Shown here: one piece after another, positions 21,701-31,055 of the stretch
Layout of the letters: each line of letters begins with the position of its first letter
Numbering within the stretch: the stretch's first letter is position 1
Assembly: GCF_032118995.1 (NCBI RefSeq)
Contig: NC_092662.1
Coordinates: forward strand, 2,790,001 to 2,854,000
Length of the DNA stretch: 64,000 bases
Direction: 5' to 3'
Source of the DNA: Asterias amurensis
Lineage: Eukaryota; Echinodermata; Asteroidea; Forcipulatida; Asteriidae
Translations under genes and position numbers: made by a program
Notes under the pieces: model-generated
What the model was told of the DNA's origin: nothing
Seen by the model: only the letters and a program-made list of their open reading frames with translations
Database searches by the model: none

Positions 21701-24078
21701 CATATTAAATACTTTCATCATGTAGCCCCCTACCCAAGAGAGGATTTTAGTCTTGTTTGAGTTGGGGCAAACTTGTGATGAAAATTACGAACACACATTT
21801 TTAAAAATGGTTTAGTACTTACGCTCTATATGAACCTTCAGATGATCGTGTTTTGGCTTTTGACGTCGTCAAAAAAATGTTACACAGCGCACTTGTTGTT
21901 GACCCTCTTGCGACAAACTGTGCAATGAGTAGCTTCTTCTTAAGGACAGGTTCCTCTGTTTGAGAGAAAAATTAAGTGGTTTTTCAACTGGAAATGGTTT
22001 AAAGGGAATGTATACATTTGGTAATCAATCTTAAAATTCTTGGAACTAAAAAACCCTGGGTAAGAAGTAGACTTGTGGACAAGTCGTTAATGGTCTGCCG
22101 CGGTAAGATAGTCAAGTTGTGGCGGTGCTCTCGCGAGATCACTGCTCTCGCACAAACTGCTGGTTGCCGACTTCTACTCCCCGTTAAATGGGACCCTAGT
22201 CGTGAGAGCAGTCGTCTCGCTGGGCCAGCATTCTCGCGAGAATACCGCGGGAATCGCGGGGAGATTAATCGAAATAGAGGCGGAAAGCTATCACTGCGAC
22301 AAACATTTTTAAATGTTAAACAACTTGTCCACAGTCTAGGTAAGGAAATGATGATAGTATAAAGCATTTTGAGAACATTTCATTTTGAAGTAATGTGGTT
22401 CTGTAAAAGGATAACAGTTGATATGCCCCAAAATTTGAAACTAAGAAGAATCTGAATTTGTTACCAAAAAGCAAAACGCTTTCCAGGTTGTGTATTTCTC
22501 TTGGGAATTACTTTTCCATTGTGGACATGTTCGCTCCAGATTTAAGGCACTATCTCAAAACGCTACCACCTTTTGAAATGAAAATAAAAATCCTACTTAC
22601 TTGTATCAGAAGTGGTTGCAATACTAGTATAGCCCTGAGGTATTTGATCGTTGTCTTTGATTACTGTAAGATCAGCAAGCACAAAATTGCCCTGTAAAGC
22701 AGAAAAAAATATGTAGCATTCATTTTAAAAACATTTTTGGAAGTGTGGGAAAACACTTTTGAAAAACGGTACTGATATAATAGACTTTTCGAATGAAAGA
22801 TCGCTTTCTCCCAGGCCTGGAACTTCATGGAGGACACGAAGGCCATGGGCTCTGTTGCCCTGGTCTTGGCCCTGGTGCCCCATCAAAACTTTCTCATACA
22901 CTTTAAGATTTTCCATTGGAAGTGCCCTTTTCAACTTAAAAATAGCCTTGCCCTCTCAAAGATGAAATTCCAGGCCTGTTCTCCCTTTTTTTATTTTTTT
23001 TTTTATTTTATTTTTTTTTAAATGCAAGTTATTTTTTTCAGAGGCTGTTGCCACTTACTCCTAGGGCTGAAACAGGGTTACACCCTTTACAGTCCATACG
23101 GATGTAGGCTTGGGTATCATCAGTCTGAAGCCTGGCTGATAGAGCAAAAAGCACTACCTCCCCACTTAGTTTTTAGGAGAGAAGATTGGGTTCAATATTT
23201 AAAGTGTTTTTTCTATTTTATTATTCTGCAAGGGTGAATTTTTTTAAATTTAATTTATTTATTCTTTTTTTTTTTTGGGGGGGGGGGTAAGCTTAGTGCA
23301 TGAGGTTGGGGCAGGGTCCATCCTTGAAACATACTTGAACGAGTTGACGAGTGAAGCACACATATCTTGTTACTTTCCTGAAGAAACCGTCTTTCCAAAG
23401 GTCAGCATCTTGATTGTCTGTAGTGGTCTCAATCTATCAAGAATAAAAAAGGAAAATAAAAACACTTTTTATAGCTAAAAAAATAGCACAGATGTACATT
23501 GTACCTACAATGTGGAAAGTTTTTACTGGAAAAAAATTAGAGTAAATCTTTCCAAAGTATATGACAAACACTAAGACTACCAATCAAGCTCAAATTTTCA
23601 CAGGTTTGTTATTTTATGCATATGCTGAGATACCCCAAGTGAGACCGGTCTTTGACAATTACCAATAGTGTCCAGTGTTTTTAAATACTTTCTTTATGTA
23701 GCCCCTACCCAAGAGTCGGAGTAAATCTTTCCAAAGTATATGACAAACACTAAGACTACGGGAGTCGATTTCACAAAGATTTAGGACTAGTCCTAATTTA
23801 GTCGAGAGACGAGTAACTCGTCCTAACTCGAGATAAGAGTAGTCTTAACTTTTGTGAAATCCACCCCTGGACTTGTAAATTATTTGGTTACCAGTGGTCC
23901 AGCGGGTACTTTAAACCCTGTCTATTCTATGGGTAATTTTTTATCAATTACTCAGGTTCCAACATTCGGATAAATTCAGGTTTTTTTTGTCCACACTTAC
24001 CACTTCGTAACACTTTGGGCATTGAGACTTGTCAGCAACTACACAGACACCTGTGATTGGCTGTGAGTCGTCAGCCAT
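18710..24078 (-). CDS. MVB12: MVB12-like ESCRT-I subunit
   Basis: This subunit of the ESCRT-I complex sorts ubiquitinated membrane cargo into multivesicular endosomes. There are eight exons on the minus strand: 24001-24078, 23335-23433, 22601-22691, 21823-21955, 20805-20936, 20118-20254, 19683-19741 and 18710-18817. They total 837 bp (278 residues), in phase with GT-AG borders. The start is MADDSQPITGVCVV. The ITGVCVVADKSQCP opening and the DADLWKDGFFRKVTRYVCFT block are the MVB12-associated beta-prism (MABP) signature. The middle is Pro/Gln/Ser-rich. The end (AIEGVPFEVHAS, then FKYSYDFRTEYQ) matches the UMA domain that binds the ESCRT-I core. Length fits human MVB12A/B. A/B assignment is unresolved and a single invertebrate orthologue is likely. 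Introns hold MITEs, a SINE and a LINE tail. Confidence 0.92.
18950..19225 (+). repeat. tRNA-headed SINE
   Basis: The head GCGTCAAGGCTGAGTGGTTA resembles the A-box half of a tRNA-Ser/Leu type gene. A GAATTCCGGTCATGACACTC segment stands in the B-box position. The body GTCCTTGAGCAAGAATGCTT and AAGGGTATAAATGGGTAGAA recurs near 35.9 kb. It lies in the last MVB12 intron, antisense to the gene. Confidence 0.65.
19239..19605. mobile_element. TTAA foldback MITE, family G
   Basis: Preceded by TTAA at 19235-19238. The left end is AGGATTTGGCCACTTTTTC. The two halves mirror each other (ACACAATGTCCACAGATTTA ... TAAATCTAAAGACATTGTGT; AATACAAAGCTTCCC ... GGGAAGCTTTATACTATC). The right tip is degraded. It is in the last MVB12 intron. 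Confidence 0.75.
20405..20733. mobile_element. TTAA MITE, family A, in MVB12 intron 5
   Basis: TTAA at 20401-20404. The right TTAA has become TCAA. The ends are AGGCAGTGGACACTATTGGT and CCAATAGTGTCCAGTGTCT. The GAGACCTCAGATTTAGAGTT arm is present. It sits between MVB12 exons at 20254 and 20805. Confidence 0.85.
21236..21600 (+). mobile_element. 3' end of a LINE (reverse-transcriptase C terminus) with ATT-type tail
   Basis: Translation on the plus strand gives reverse-transcriptase C-terminal phrases in more than one frame: RTKSHSNSFIPRTASA, then LWNFLPQHLKDTHDISRFQH and SLRTHLSR. The phrases are out of frame with each other, so the copy is broken. It ends in a 3' segment (AAGTGCGCTTTAAAAACGCC) and an ATT microsatellite, the usual tail of several animal LINE groups. 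It lies in an MVB12 intron, antisense. Confidence 0.7.
22003..22368. mobile_element. TTAA MITE with an inner CpG-rich foldback
   Basis: TTAA at 21999-22002, followed by AGGGAATGTATACATTTGG. From about 22073 to 22333 an inner palindrome begins TTGTGGACAAGTCGTTAATG and ends ACAACTTGTCCACAG. It is GC- and CpG-rich (TCTCGCGAGATCAC, TTCTCGCGAGAATACCGCGG). Open frames on both strands here are by-products of the palindrome. It lies in an MVB12 intron. Confidence 0.6.
22788..22980. repeat. Dispersed repeat, family H
   Basis: Begins CCAGGCCTGGAACTTCATGG and ends CTCAAAGATGAAATTCCAGG, with GGCCCTGGTGCCCCATC inside. Related pieces occur near 24405-24480, 39800-39960, 43050-43095, 59450-59490 and 63800-63970. 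Frames across it are chance. Confidence 0.6.
23585..23683. mobile_element. Truncated family A MITE end in MVB12 intron 1
   Basis: Only the terminal 100 bp: CAAATTTTCACAGGTTTGTT through GACAATTACCAATAGTGTCC. The right boundary is TTTTTAAA. The rest of the element is absent. Confidence 0.7.
23761..23870. mobile_element. Foldback MITE, family D, in MVB12 intron 1
   Basis: The ends are GAGTCGATTTCACAAAGAT and TTTTGTGAAATCCACCCC. The inner units are GGACTAGTCCTAATTTAG and CTAACTCGAGATAAGAG. Confidence 0.78.
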
Positions 24079-24641
24079 CTTGTTTCCCTCTCAGCCTCAC
24101 TATGGGAGTCACACGCACAATGAGCAACTTGGTGATTTCTGGATTCCAAAATGATCTCAAACAATATTTACAGCATCACAATAAATGCTTCTCCTCAGAC
24201 CTGAAATAATAAGGTGGTTTTAACATTTTTAGTTTTTTGAAAAAAGTACGCCCCTAAATTGGCTAGTTTTAACCCTGGAACCCAGGAACAAACGTGAAAA
24301 TTTCTTCGATTGGTTGGCCTTTTGATTTGTGAAGATTTTTCTCAAGTAGAGATGGTCAGATTGGTGCCCCTTCATTCAGAACTTCCCTACCAACTACACA
24401 ATAAAGATTTAATTCAATGGAAGTGCCCTTTGCCATGAAAATGACCTTGTCCCCTCAAAAGATGAATCCAGGCCAAGTTTCACTTTCAAACAAGTGACTA
24501 TCGTTGTTTTTGTAGTTTCTGTTGTGTCTACTTCTAAATATACAGTTAGACCTCAAGTAAAAATCACAATGAAACTTGATGAGAGAGAAGTCTGGTATTT
24601 TTATTATTTAGTTTTTTCAATATTAATGTTTATAATGATAG

Positions 24642-24723
24642 ACCTAGAACTATTTTAGTTTTGTCCGCTATCATCTCCGTTACAGCAGACGATAGCGGAC
24701 GAAACCGAAATAGTTCTAATAGG
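24642..24723. mobile_element. Small foldback element, family J
   Basis: Inverted arms GTCCGCTATCATCTCCG and GACGATAGCGGACGAAAC, extended by CTAGAACTATTTTAG and GAAATAGTTCTAATAGG. Relatives lie at 26640-26695 and 37352-37445, which share the phrases GTTCTAGGAG and GCTATCGTC. Confidence 0.6.
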
Positions 24724-24870
24724 TCAGGAGTAGCCTAATGATAAGATATAGATATTTTTTAAATTATGGAAAAAAACAAATATTGATCAATCAATAAAAA
24801 TGAGTACAGTAAATACAGCGGCCCAGTTAGTGGGTCTTGTGAATAAACGACCTTATTGATCTTGAATTAA

Positions 24871-25253
24871 AGGCAGTGGACACTATTGGTAGTTGTCAAA
24901 GACTAGCCTTCACAGTTAGTGTATCTCAACATATGCATAAAATAACAAACCTGTGAAAATTTGAGCTCAATTGGTCACCGAACTTGCGAGATAATAATGA
25001 AAGAAAAAAAACACCCTTGTCACACGAAGTTGTGTGCGTTTAGATGGTTGATTTCGAGACCTCAAGTTCTAAACTTGAGGTCTTGAAATCAAATTCGTGG
25101 AAAATTACTTCTTTCTCGAAAACTATGGCACTTCAGAGGGAGCCCTTTCTCACAATGTTTTATAGTACCATCAACCTCTCCCCATTACTCGTCACCAAGA
25201 AAGGTTTTATGCTAATCATTATTTTGAGTAATTACCAATAGTGTCTACTGCCT
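24871..25253. mobile_element. TTAA MITE, family A, between MVB12 and NEU1
   Basis: TTAA at 24867-24870. The right target has decayed to TTGA. The ends are AGGCAGTGGACACTATTGGT and CCAATAGTGTCTACTGCCT. The central hairpin GAGACCTCAAGTTCTAAACT is perfect to its loop. Confidence 0.88.
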
Positions 25254-26147
25254 TTGAGCAATTGAATTAATTCAATGATAGGACCTGCCCAAAGCTGGAG
25301 CAACAGTAGCAGTACAATCAATCATCAATGCGACGACAGAAAAACCACGATTGAACCAAAGTGTATTAAAGGTCAACATTCAAGAAAGAGCTCGATGCCT
25401 ATTGGAAGGAATCAATGATAGGATATGGGGTCACACAAAGGCATAAAAGCCATATATAAGCATAAAAAAAAAACAATTTCTCCCATCAATCATAAGTAGT
25501 AAGTAAGTAAGTAAAGGACAGAATGGAACAACTTGGTCAGTCAGCAGACAGAGTGACGAGACTTGTTTAAAAAATACAAATTGTAAACTGTTTGTCATGC
25601 TACATTACAAAACTGGACACGAAAAAGGACACACCTACACTGTGAGAAATAACAAGACCATGACGAACAAGTTATTCATAACAGAACAATACATAATCAC
25701 TGTCCCGTTGATTTCGATCGTTTGTTCAATTCAATGAGACGTGTGAAAGTTCATTTTCAACATAAAATAATTATAAACAATACAAAAATCAACTGAAACA
25801 GGGATAATACAAGCTTTAATACATACCAACTTCCTAATGTATTTAGTGGCTTGTAAACAATAATTCAAAGTTATATATTATTATTCCAGTGCCGAATTAA
25901 CCCCCAAATAATAGTGATTTTCTTACTTTTCTGCCGTTCGATGTTGTGTACCACATCAGAGACTTGCACTGGTAACATGTACCAGTCGTCGGTTAATTTA
26001 AAACGCCCTCAACGGTATCAGAGTGTAATATTTATATCACGGCTGTTTTATGCACTCGCACAAAATAATCAGCCAAACATTGCATTGTTGACGTCCAGCA
26101 TCATCAGGAATGGTGTCTATCATTTTTTAACAGATTATTCTCTCGAA

Positions 26148-29100
26148 ATGAGGGCATCACTTCGCCAGACTGCTTATGGAACAGTCGTTCCTCTACTACT
26201 ATTTCTGGGGGTTGTACCTGCTAGTGCTAGTTTTGAGACGTCAAACTTGAGCTTAAAGGTACAGTTTGATGGTTTGATCATCATCAGAAACCAGAAAGAT
26301 TTCGTTAGTTACTTTTCTTTTGAGTTGAGAATGTTGGTCATGTGATTATCACGTGACAAGTATTGAAGCATATCAATGCAGGGGTCGATTTCACAAAGAG
26401 TTAAGACTAGTCCCAACTTCGGACCAGTCCTAGCAGCCTTACATTTTACAGTTTCTAGAAGTGCCATCCCCATTAATTGCTACCCGACATAAACAGTGCA
26501 ATACACTTTCAGGTAGCCCAGGTTGGACTTTAATAAGTCCAACCTGAAAGTCCAACCTGGGCTACCTCAAAGCGTAATGCACTGTTTATGTCGGGGTACA
26601 ATTAATGGGGATGGCACTTTGGTACTTCTAGAAACTGTAACTATGAGGTTCATTCTGCTATCGTCGGAATGATTCTCATAGTTCTAGGAGTAAATTGGAA
26701 TCCTCCGCTCCGTTGCATACAACTTACAAGTGTATTAATACCCTCTGCCATCCATTGCATACTTCTACTTCTACTTGTATACTCGGTAGGGTCCATAAGA
26801 CAGGACGTAAAGCCGACAGAGTGCAGGGTATAAAGGTCACATATCAGGGCTAGCTTTGATTTCAGGGGGAGTCCAGCATGCGTTTCAGGGGGAGTCCAGC
26901 ATGCGTTTATTAAAAAGTTTCATTCCCATCATTCTTTAAAAGTATTCCTGTTATGTAAATTTTAGGTCAATCCCTACATTTCAGCTGAGAAGGTTCTTTG
27001 GAGGGAGGGAGATGCGAGCGTCAAATCCTACCGTATCCCTCTACTTAGCTACACCCCTAAAGGACACCTCTTGGCTGTAGCGGAGGCCAGGAAATATTCA
27101 ACTTCTGATGCTGGTCCAAAGTTTCTGGTCGTACGTCGATCATTGGACAAGTTTGGTAGGCTTGATTTGTCAGTCGAATGTCTTTTTTGTATTGAGTCAA
27201 GTTTTCTAGTATGGTAACTTTGGTTGGAGAATCAACGTTCCTAGCTTCATCATGATAACTTTTGTTGTAAAAAAAACTTTGTTAACCCACTCCATCCTCA
27301 AGAACCAACGCCTATCAAGTCATACTTCACCAATACTGCAAAAGCCTGGAATCCCCTACTCAACAACCAGCTTAGACCCAAGGTGTACACTTAAAACTAG
27401 AGGCACGCAAAAGTGCGACTAGGAGTTCCTCACTCCTGACCCGACTTCATTTTGAGTGTTGTTCCTAGAGAGGAAATGTTCAATTATTACATCAAGCTCA
27501 AGGCTTGATACATTTTTTTTGTAGCAATCTGAATGCAAACTGTTATAGTTTTGTCTAGGCACCCTTCAGAATATTTCATTGGGAAATCTTCAAGTGGTCT
27601 CTTCATTTTAACCTTAGAATCTGTTTTTCTTTTGCAGGGGACCAGTGGGCACCGCAACAGGTCGTCGTTGACGATGGCTACCTCATCTTCGATGGCATCA
27701 ACCTCGGCGCTGTCATTGTCGACGATGAAAAAGGCGTCATCTTCATCATGTACTCAATCTGTAACCATCATGATCAGTGCAACGTTACATCGACGATGTT
27801 GGTAAAAAGCTATGATGATGGAGTGTCGTGGACCAAGGGGGAAAAACTACTGGGGCCGGGCACATGGATGTTCTCACCAGGTCCAGGCTTTGGCATTCAG
27901 GTAAACTCTTGTTTGTCCACGGATGAGATTTTACAAATGTGAAAATTCCTGAGAATGGCTTGCAGGCAAGGGTTTCCCTTATTCTTCACCTAGAACATAT
28001 ATGTTGAACATTCAGAAATGCAAAACTACAGACTTATACACTATGCCGACTACTTTTTTCACCCTTTAGTTGCTTTCCTGGCACGGTTGGCTTGTGCGTA
28101 AAGCGCTCGCCTCTCACCAAGGTGACCCCAGTTCGATTCCCGGCCAGGGCCATATATGTGAGTTGAGTTGTGGGTTGGTTCTCTGCTGTGCAACAAGGGT
28201 TTTCCAGACCATCCAGTTTTCCTCCCTTGGGAAAAATCAAACACTTCCGATCTTGGCTGTGCTCCGTGGTCATTATGGGTTGATGTGGCTGGCAGCCAAA
28301 GGCGCCCTTGCATGCCTGCTTCTCGAACACGTTGTAGCCGTGTCCTTCGCAATTCAGCTCTTAGCTGAGAGTAAGGATGATTAGCCCCCCAAATTATTAA
28401 TTATAATTATTATTATTACTTTTTTCATGAAATTTGAGAAAATCACATTGTACAGATGATGCTGGCTCAATACTTGTACATGCCTTCTAGCATCTTAGTC
28501 TAACAACAAGAACTCATTACTTTATTGAGTAGCATTTCCTGAAGAAGTTACACAATGCACAGAATGCTAAGTGCAACTGCACGTGTTCTGTCCAGGGAAA
28601 GAAAATTTAACCGTACTTATTTTTCCAAGCCAATAGTTTAAAAAAAATGTTGTGTTTGAATATGCATGCCACATTTGGTAAAGAACTTGGGATGTTGCCA
28701 AGGTTTAATATTCAAAAACAAGAAGTGCTTTCCCTTGTTTTCTTTATTTGTTACTTTTTATTCACCCGTTCAGAAAAAATACGCTCCAAATAAAGGCAGG
28801 CTTATCGTTTGCGGACATGGCAGTCTAGACAAGGATGGCTTGTACTGTCTGTTGAGTGACGATCACGGAGCAACGTGGAGATGGGGTGGATCTGTGATCG
28901 GGCTACCATTCGGTCTTGTGAAACAGATCGGAGATTTCTTACCAGATGAGTGCCAGGTAAGGTGTAGTTGTAGGTGACACTCAAATACCCTAAATTGAAG
29001 CGCAGTGGATGATATTGAATGATCAAACAGTAGGAGGGTTGAATGATCAAACAGTAGGAGGGTTGACTGTGAACTAATTACATTAGTTGATACATTCAAC

Positions 29101-30713
29101 ACCATATCAATTTGCAGGCTTGCATATTTTTTCTATCATTCAAAACCACAGTGGATGATGTTAAATGGTCAAGATTATAGTTTTTTCAACAAAAGGGGCA
29201 TTATGAATGGGAATAAAAGAGTAGAGGCTCGGTCTTAAACGCCAGTTTAAATTGTTGACTAGGTCATAGCCATGCAATAAAGGACCAAGCCAAGGCAAGG
29301 TCCATTATCATCAACCACAACCTTTCAAGGTTTTAAACAGCCGTTTAAGAACTCATCCCCAATCTTTCATTCCCCTATTCAAAACCCCATAAGTGGATGA
29401 GATGAACTCATTGCACAGCATTCAACAAAAACCAGTAACTAGGGCGCTGTACTCCTGTCAAAAAAAATTAACTGGCTAGTACAACCGCAGATTTTCAAAC
29501 CAGAGTACATAGCTCCAGTTACTGGGTCTAGGCATTTTATGTTTATTTTTCACAGTTAGTCGAACTGATGGATGGCTCTATCCTAGTCAACATACGTAAC
29601 CAGTACAGCTACCACTGTCACTGCCGTATGGTGACTCGAAGTTACGACGGAGCGGAAACCTTCCCGATGGAGCACCTGTACCTGGACGAGACGCTGATTG
29701 AACCAGCATGCGCCGCTGGAATGGTCTACCATAAAAATGTACTCTTCTTCAGCAACCCAAAAAGTACTACAGAGAGTAAGTGTTGATTGTACCTCAAAGT
29801 TTTCTTTCCTGAGTTCAATTTAAAGGCAGTGGACACTACCGGTAATTTCTCAAAATAATTATTAGCATAAAACCTTTCTTGGTAACGAGTAATGGGGAGA
29901 GGTTGATGGTATAAAACATTTTGAGAAACAGCTCCCTCTGAAGTGACATTGTTTTTTCAAGAAAGAAGTAATTTTCCACGAATTTGATTTCAAGACCTCA
30001 AGTTTAGAATTTGAGATCTCGAAATCAAGCATCTGAAAGCACACAACTTCGTGTGACCAGGGTGTTTTTTCTCTCATTATTATCTCGCAACTTCAATGAC
30101 CAATTATTCCTTCACTTTAAATTTTAATAATGTCTGCTACAATGACTTGCTTAGTTACTATGCACCCTTTACATTTGAATTCCTCAGACAAGTGAGACAG
30201 TTGCTACGCCACGTGATTAGGGGCAAGCTTTTGTATAGCAACCTCTAAGATGAGCAAACCCTGGTACCATTGTGCCATACACAGCCATTCAGAGTTGTGT
30301 ATGGGTGTTCACCGTCTCTTACGTAACTACGCAAATGCTTGCCCCAAATCCCAAAACGCAAATCACGTTGCGTAGTAATTGTCTCGATAGTCTGAGGAAT
30401 TCAAATGTAAGTGGTGCATCGTAACTAAGCGAGTCATTGTACCAGTCATTATTCAAATCTAACTCGCAAATGGCTTATTGACTTATTTTTTCATTCATCC
30501 TTTGTAGGAGTCGATCTGAACCTGAGATGGAGTTATGATAACGGAACGACCTGGGCCGATGAGTTTCAGATCTGGAATAAGGCGAGCGGGTACAGTACTA
30601 TGACGGCACACCCGGGCTCAATGCCGTACATCTTCATTCTCTTTGAAAAAGGCATACTGTCTTACTTTGAGTCCTTAACGTTTTTAAGAGTGAGTTTATT
30701 TGAAGATGTTTAA
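26148..30713 (+). CDS. NEU1: Lysosomal sialidase (neuraminidase 1)
   Basis: This exo-alpha-sialidase removes terminal sialic acid from glycoproteins and glycolipids in the lysosome; in mammals it works with cathepsin A. There are six exons: 26148-26258, 26966-27155, 27638-27900, 28774-28956, 29556-29775 and 30508-30713. They total 1173 bp (390 residues; human about 415). The signal peptide is residues 1-28 ([14 protein letters not shown]). The YRIP motif is at 59-62. Asp boxes are SYDDGVSW (158-165), SDDHGATW (216-223) and SYDNGTTW (331-338). By alignment to human NEU1 from memory, Arg60, Asp85, Glu247, Arg263, Arg323, Tyr351 and Glu369 match the catalytic set R78, D103, E264, R280, R341, Y370 and E394. 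Arg323 is encoded across the exon 5/6 junction. Relative to human, about six residues are missing before the [10 protein letters not shown] segment. The stop codon lies in the TTAA target of a MITE. Confidence 0.96.
26381..26442. mobile_element. Family D MITE fragment in NEU1 intron 1
   Basis: The left terminus only: GGGGTCGATTTCACAAAGAG, then TTAAGACTAGTCCCAAC. The rest has been replaced by the foldback that follows. Confidence 0.65.
26448..26700. mobile_element. Long foldback plus family J element in NEU1 intron 1
   Basis: 26448-26642 is an almost complete inverted repeat. Its arms start ACAGTTTCTAGAAGTGCC and run through CATCCCCATTAATTG and GACATAAACAGTGCA to a GGTTGGACTTTAATAAGTCC apex, then return. 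It is followed without gap by a family J relative (ACTATGAGGTTCATTCTGCT ... TCATAGTTCTAGGAG). Confidence 0.75.
26859..26907. repeat. Two-copy 24-25 bp tandem repeat in NEU1 intron 1
   Basis: TTTCAGGGGGAGTCCAGCAT followed by GCG occurs twice in a row, about 60 bp before the exon 2 acceptor. Each copy carries a TTTCAG that could act as a decoy acceptor. Confidence 0.75.
27285..27400 (+). repeat. Possible LINE C-terminal remnant in NEU1 intron 2
   Basis: One frame reads [17 protein letters not shown] followed by a nearby stop, resembling the last residues of animal non-LTR reverse transcriptases (pattern SFFPRTIRLWNSLP). It is too short to be sure. Confidence 0.3.
28070..28425 (+). repeat. tRNA-derived SINE in NEU1 intron 3
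   Basis: The head has an A-box-like GGCTTGTGCGTAAAGCGCTC and a clear B box (CAGTTCGATTCCCGGCC). The body is about 230 bp (TTTTCCTCCCTTGGGAAAAA, CACGTTGTAGCCGTGTCCTT). The tail is an ATT microsatellite. Frames of about 100 codons on both strands are accidental. The orientation matches the gene. Confidence 0.85.
29017..29065. repeat. 24-bp duplication in NEU1 intron 4
   Basis: GAATGATCAAACAGTAGGAG plus GGTT appears twice in direct succession. A partial match (CAGACAGTAGGAGGG) recurs at 31292. Confidence 0.7.
29824..30110. mobile_element. Truncated family A MITE in NEU1 intron 5
   Basis: TTAA at 29820-29823 followed by AGGCAGTGGACACTACCGG. It proceeds through GGAGAGGTTGATGGTATAAA and the central hairpin to CTTCAATGACCAATTA, then stops at a new foldback element. 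Confidence 0.85.
30118..30462. mobile_element. Foldback element in NEU1 intron 5
   Basis: Arms of about 130 bp mirror each other: AATTTTAATAATGTCTGC ... ACAATGACTTGCTTAGTTAC ... TTTGAATTCCTCAGAC on the left and GTCTGAGGAATTCAAATGTA ... GTAACTAAGCGAGTCATTGT on the right. It appears to have replaced or cut off the end of the family A element before it. Confidence 0.8.
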
Positions 30714-31055
30714 AGACAGTGTACACTATTGGTAATTGTCAAAGACCAGTCTTCTCACTTGGTGAATCTCAACATATGCATAAAATAACAAACCTGTGAA
30801 AATTTGAACTCGATCGGTCATCGGAGTTGCGAGATAACTATGAAAGAAAAAAACACCCTTGTCACACAAAGTTGTGTGCTTTCAGATGCTTTATTTCGAG
30901 ACCTGAAGTTCTAAACTTGAGGTCTCAAAATCAAATTCAGAGGGAGACGTTTCTCACAATGTTTTATACTACCCAACCTCTCCCCATTACTCGTTACCAA
31001 GTAAGGTTTTATGCCAATAATTTTTTTGAGTATTTACCAATAGCGTCCACTGCCT
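30714..31055. mobile_element. TTAA MITE, family A, abutting the NEU1 stop codon
   Basis: Left TTAA at 30710-30713 contains the NEU1 TAA. Right TTAA is at 31056-31059. The ends are AGACAGTGTACACTATTGG and CCAATAGCGTCCACTGCCT. The element therefore forms the first 342 bp of the NEU1 3' untranslated region. Confidence 0.9.

Larger units (their letters stand above)
24079..26147. promoter_or_regulatory. Divergent intergenic region between MVB12 and NEU1
   Basis: The two start codons face away from each other across 2069 bp, so both promoters must lie here or in unseen 5' exons. No TATA box can be assigned. The region contains a family J foldback (24642-24723) and a family A MITE (24871-25253). 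A stretch of CACATCAGAGACTTGCACTG type non-repetitive sequence runs up to NEU1. Open frames here are short. Shared control of the two endolysosomal genes is possible but unproven. Confidence 0.4.

Noticed and set aside
21999-22367. Overlapping frames of 122 and 114 codons on opposite strands
   Set aside because: They mirror each other because the sequence is a palindromic MITE inside an MVB12 intron.
28070-28150. Genuine tRNA gene
   Set aside because: A and B boxes are visible, but the sequence cannot be folded by eye into a full cloverleaf and is fused to a SINE body and microsatellite tail.
28034-28384. Open frames of about 100 codons on both strands
   Set aside because: They fall entirely inside a tRNA-derived SINE.
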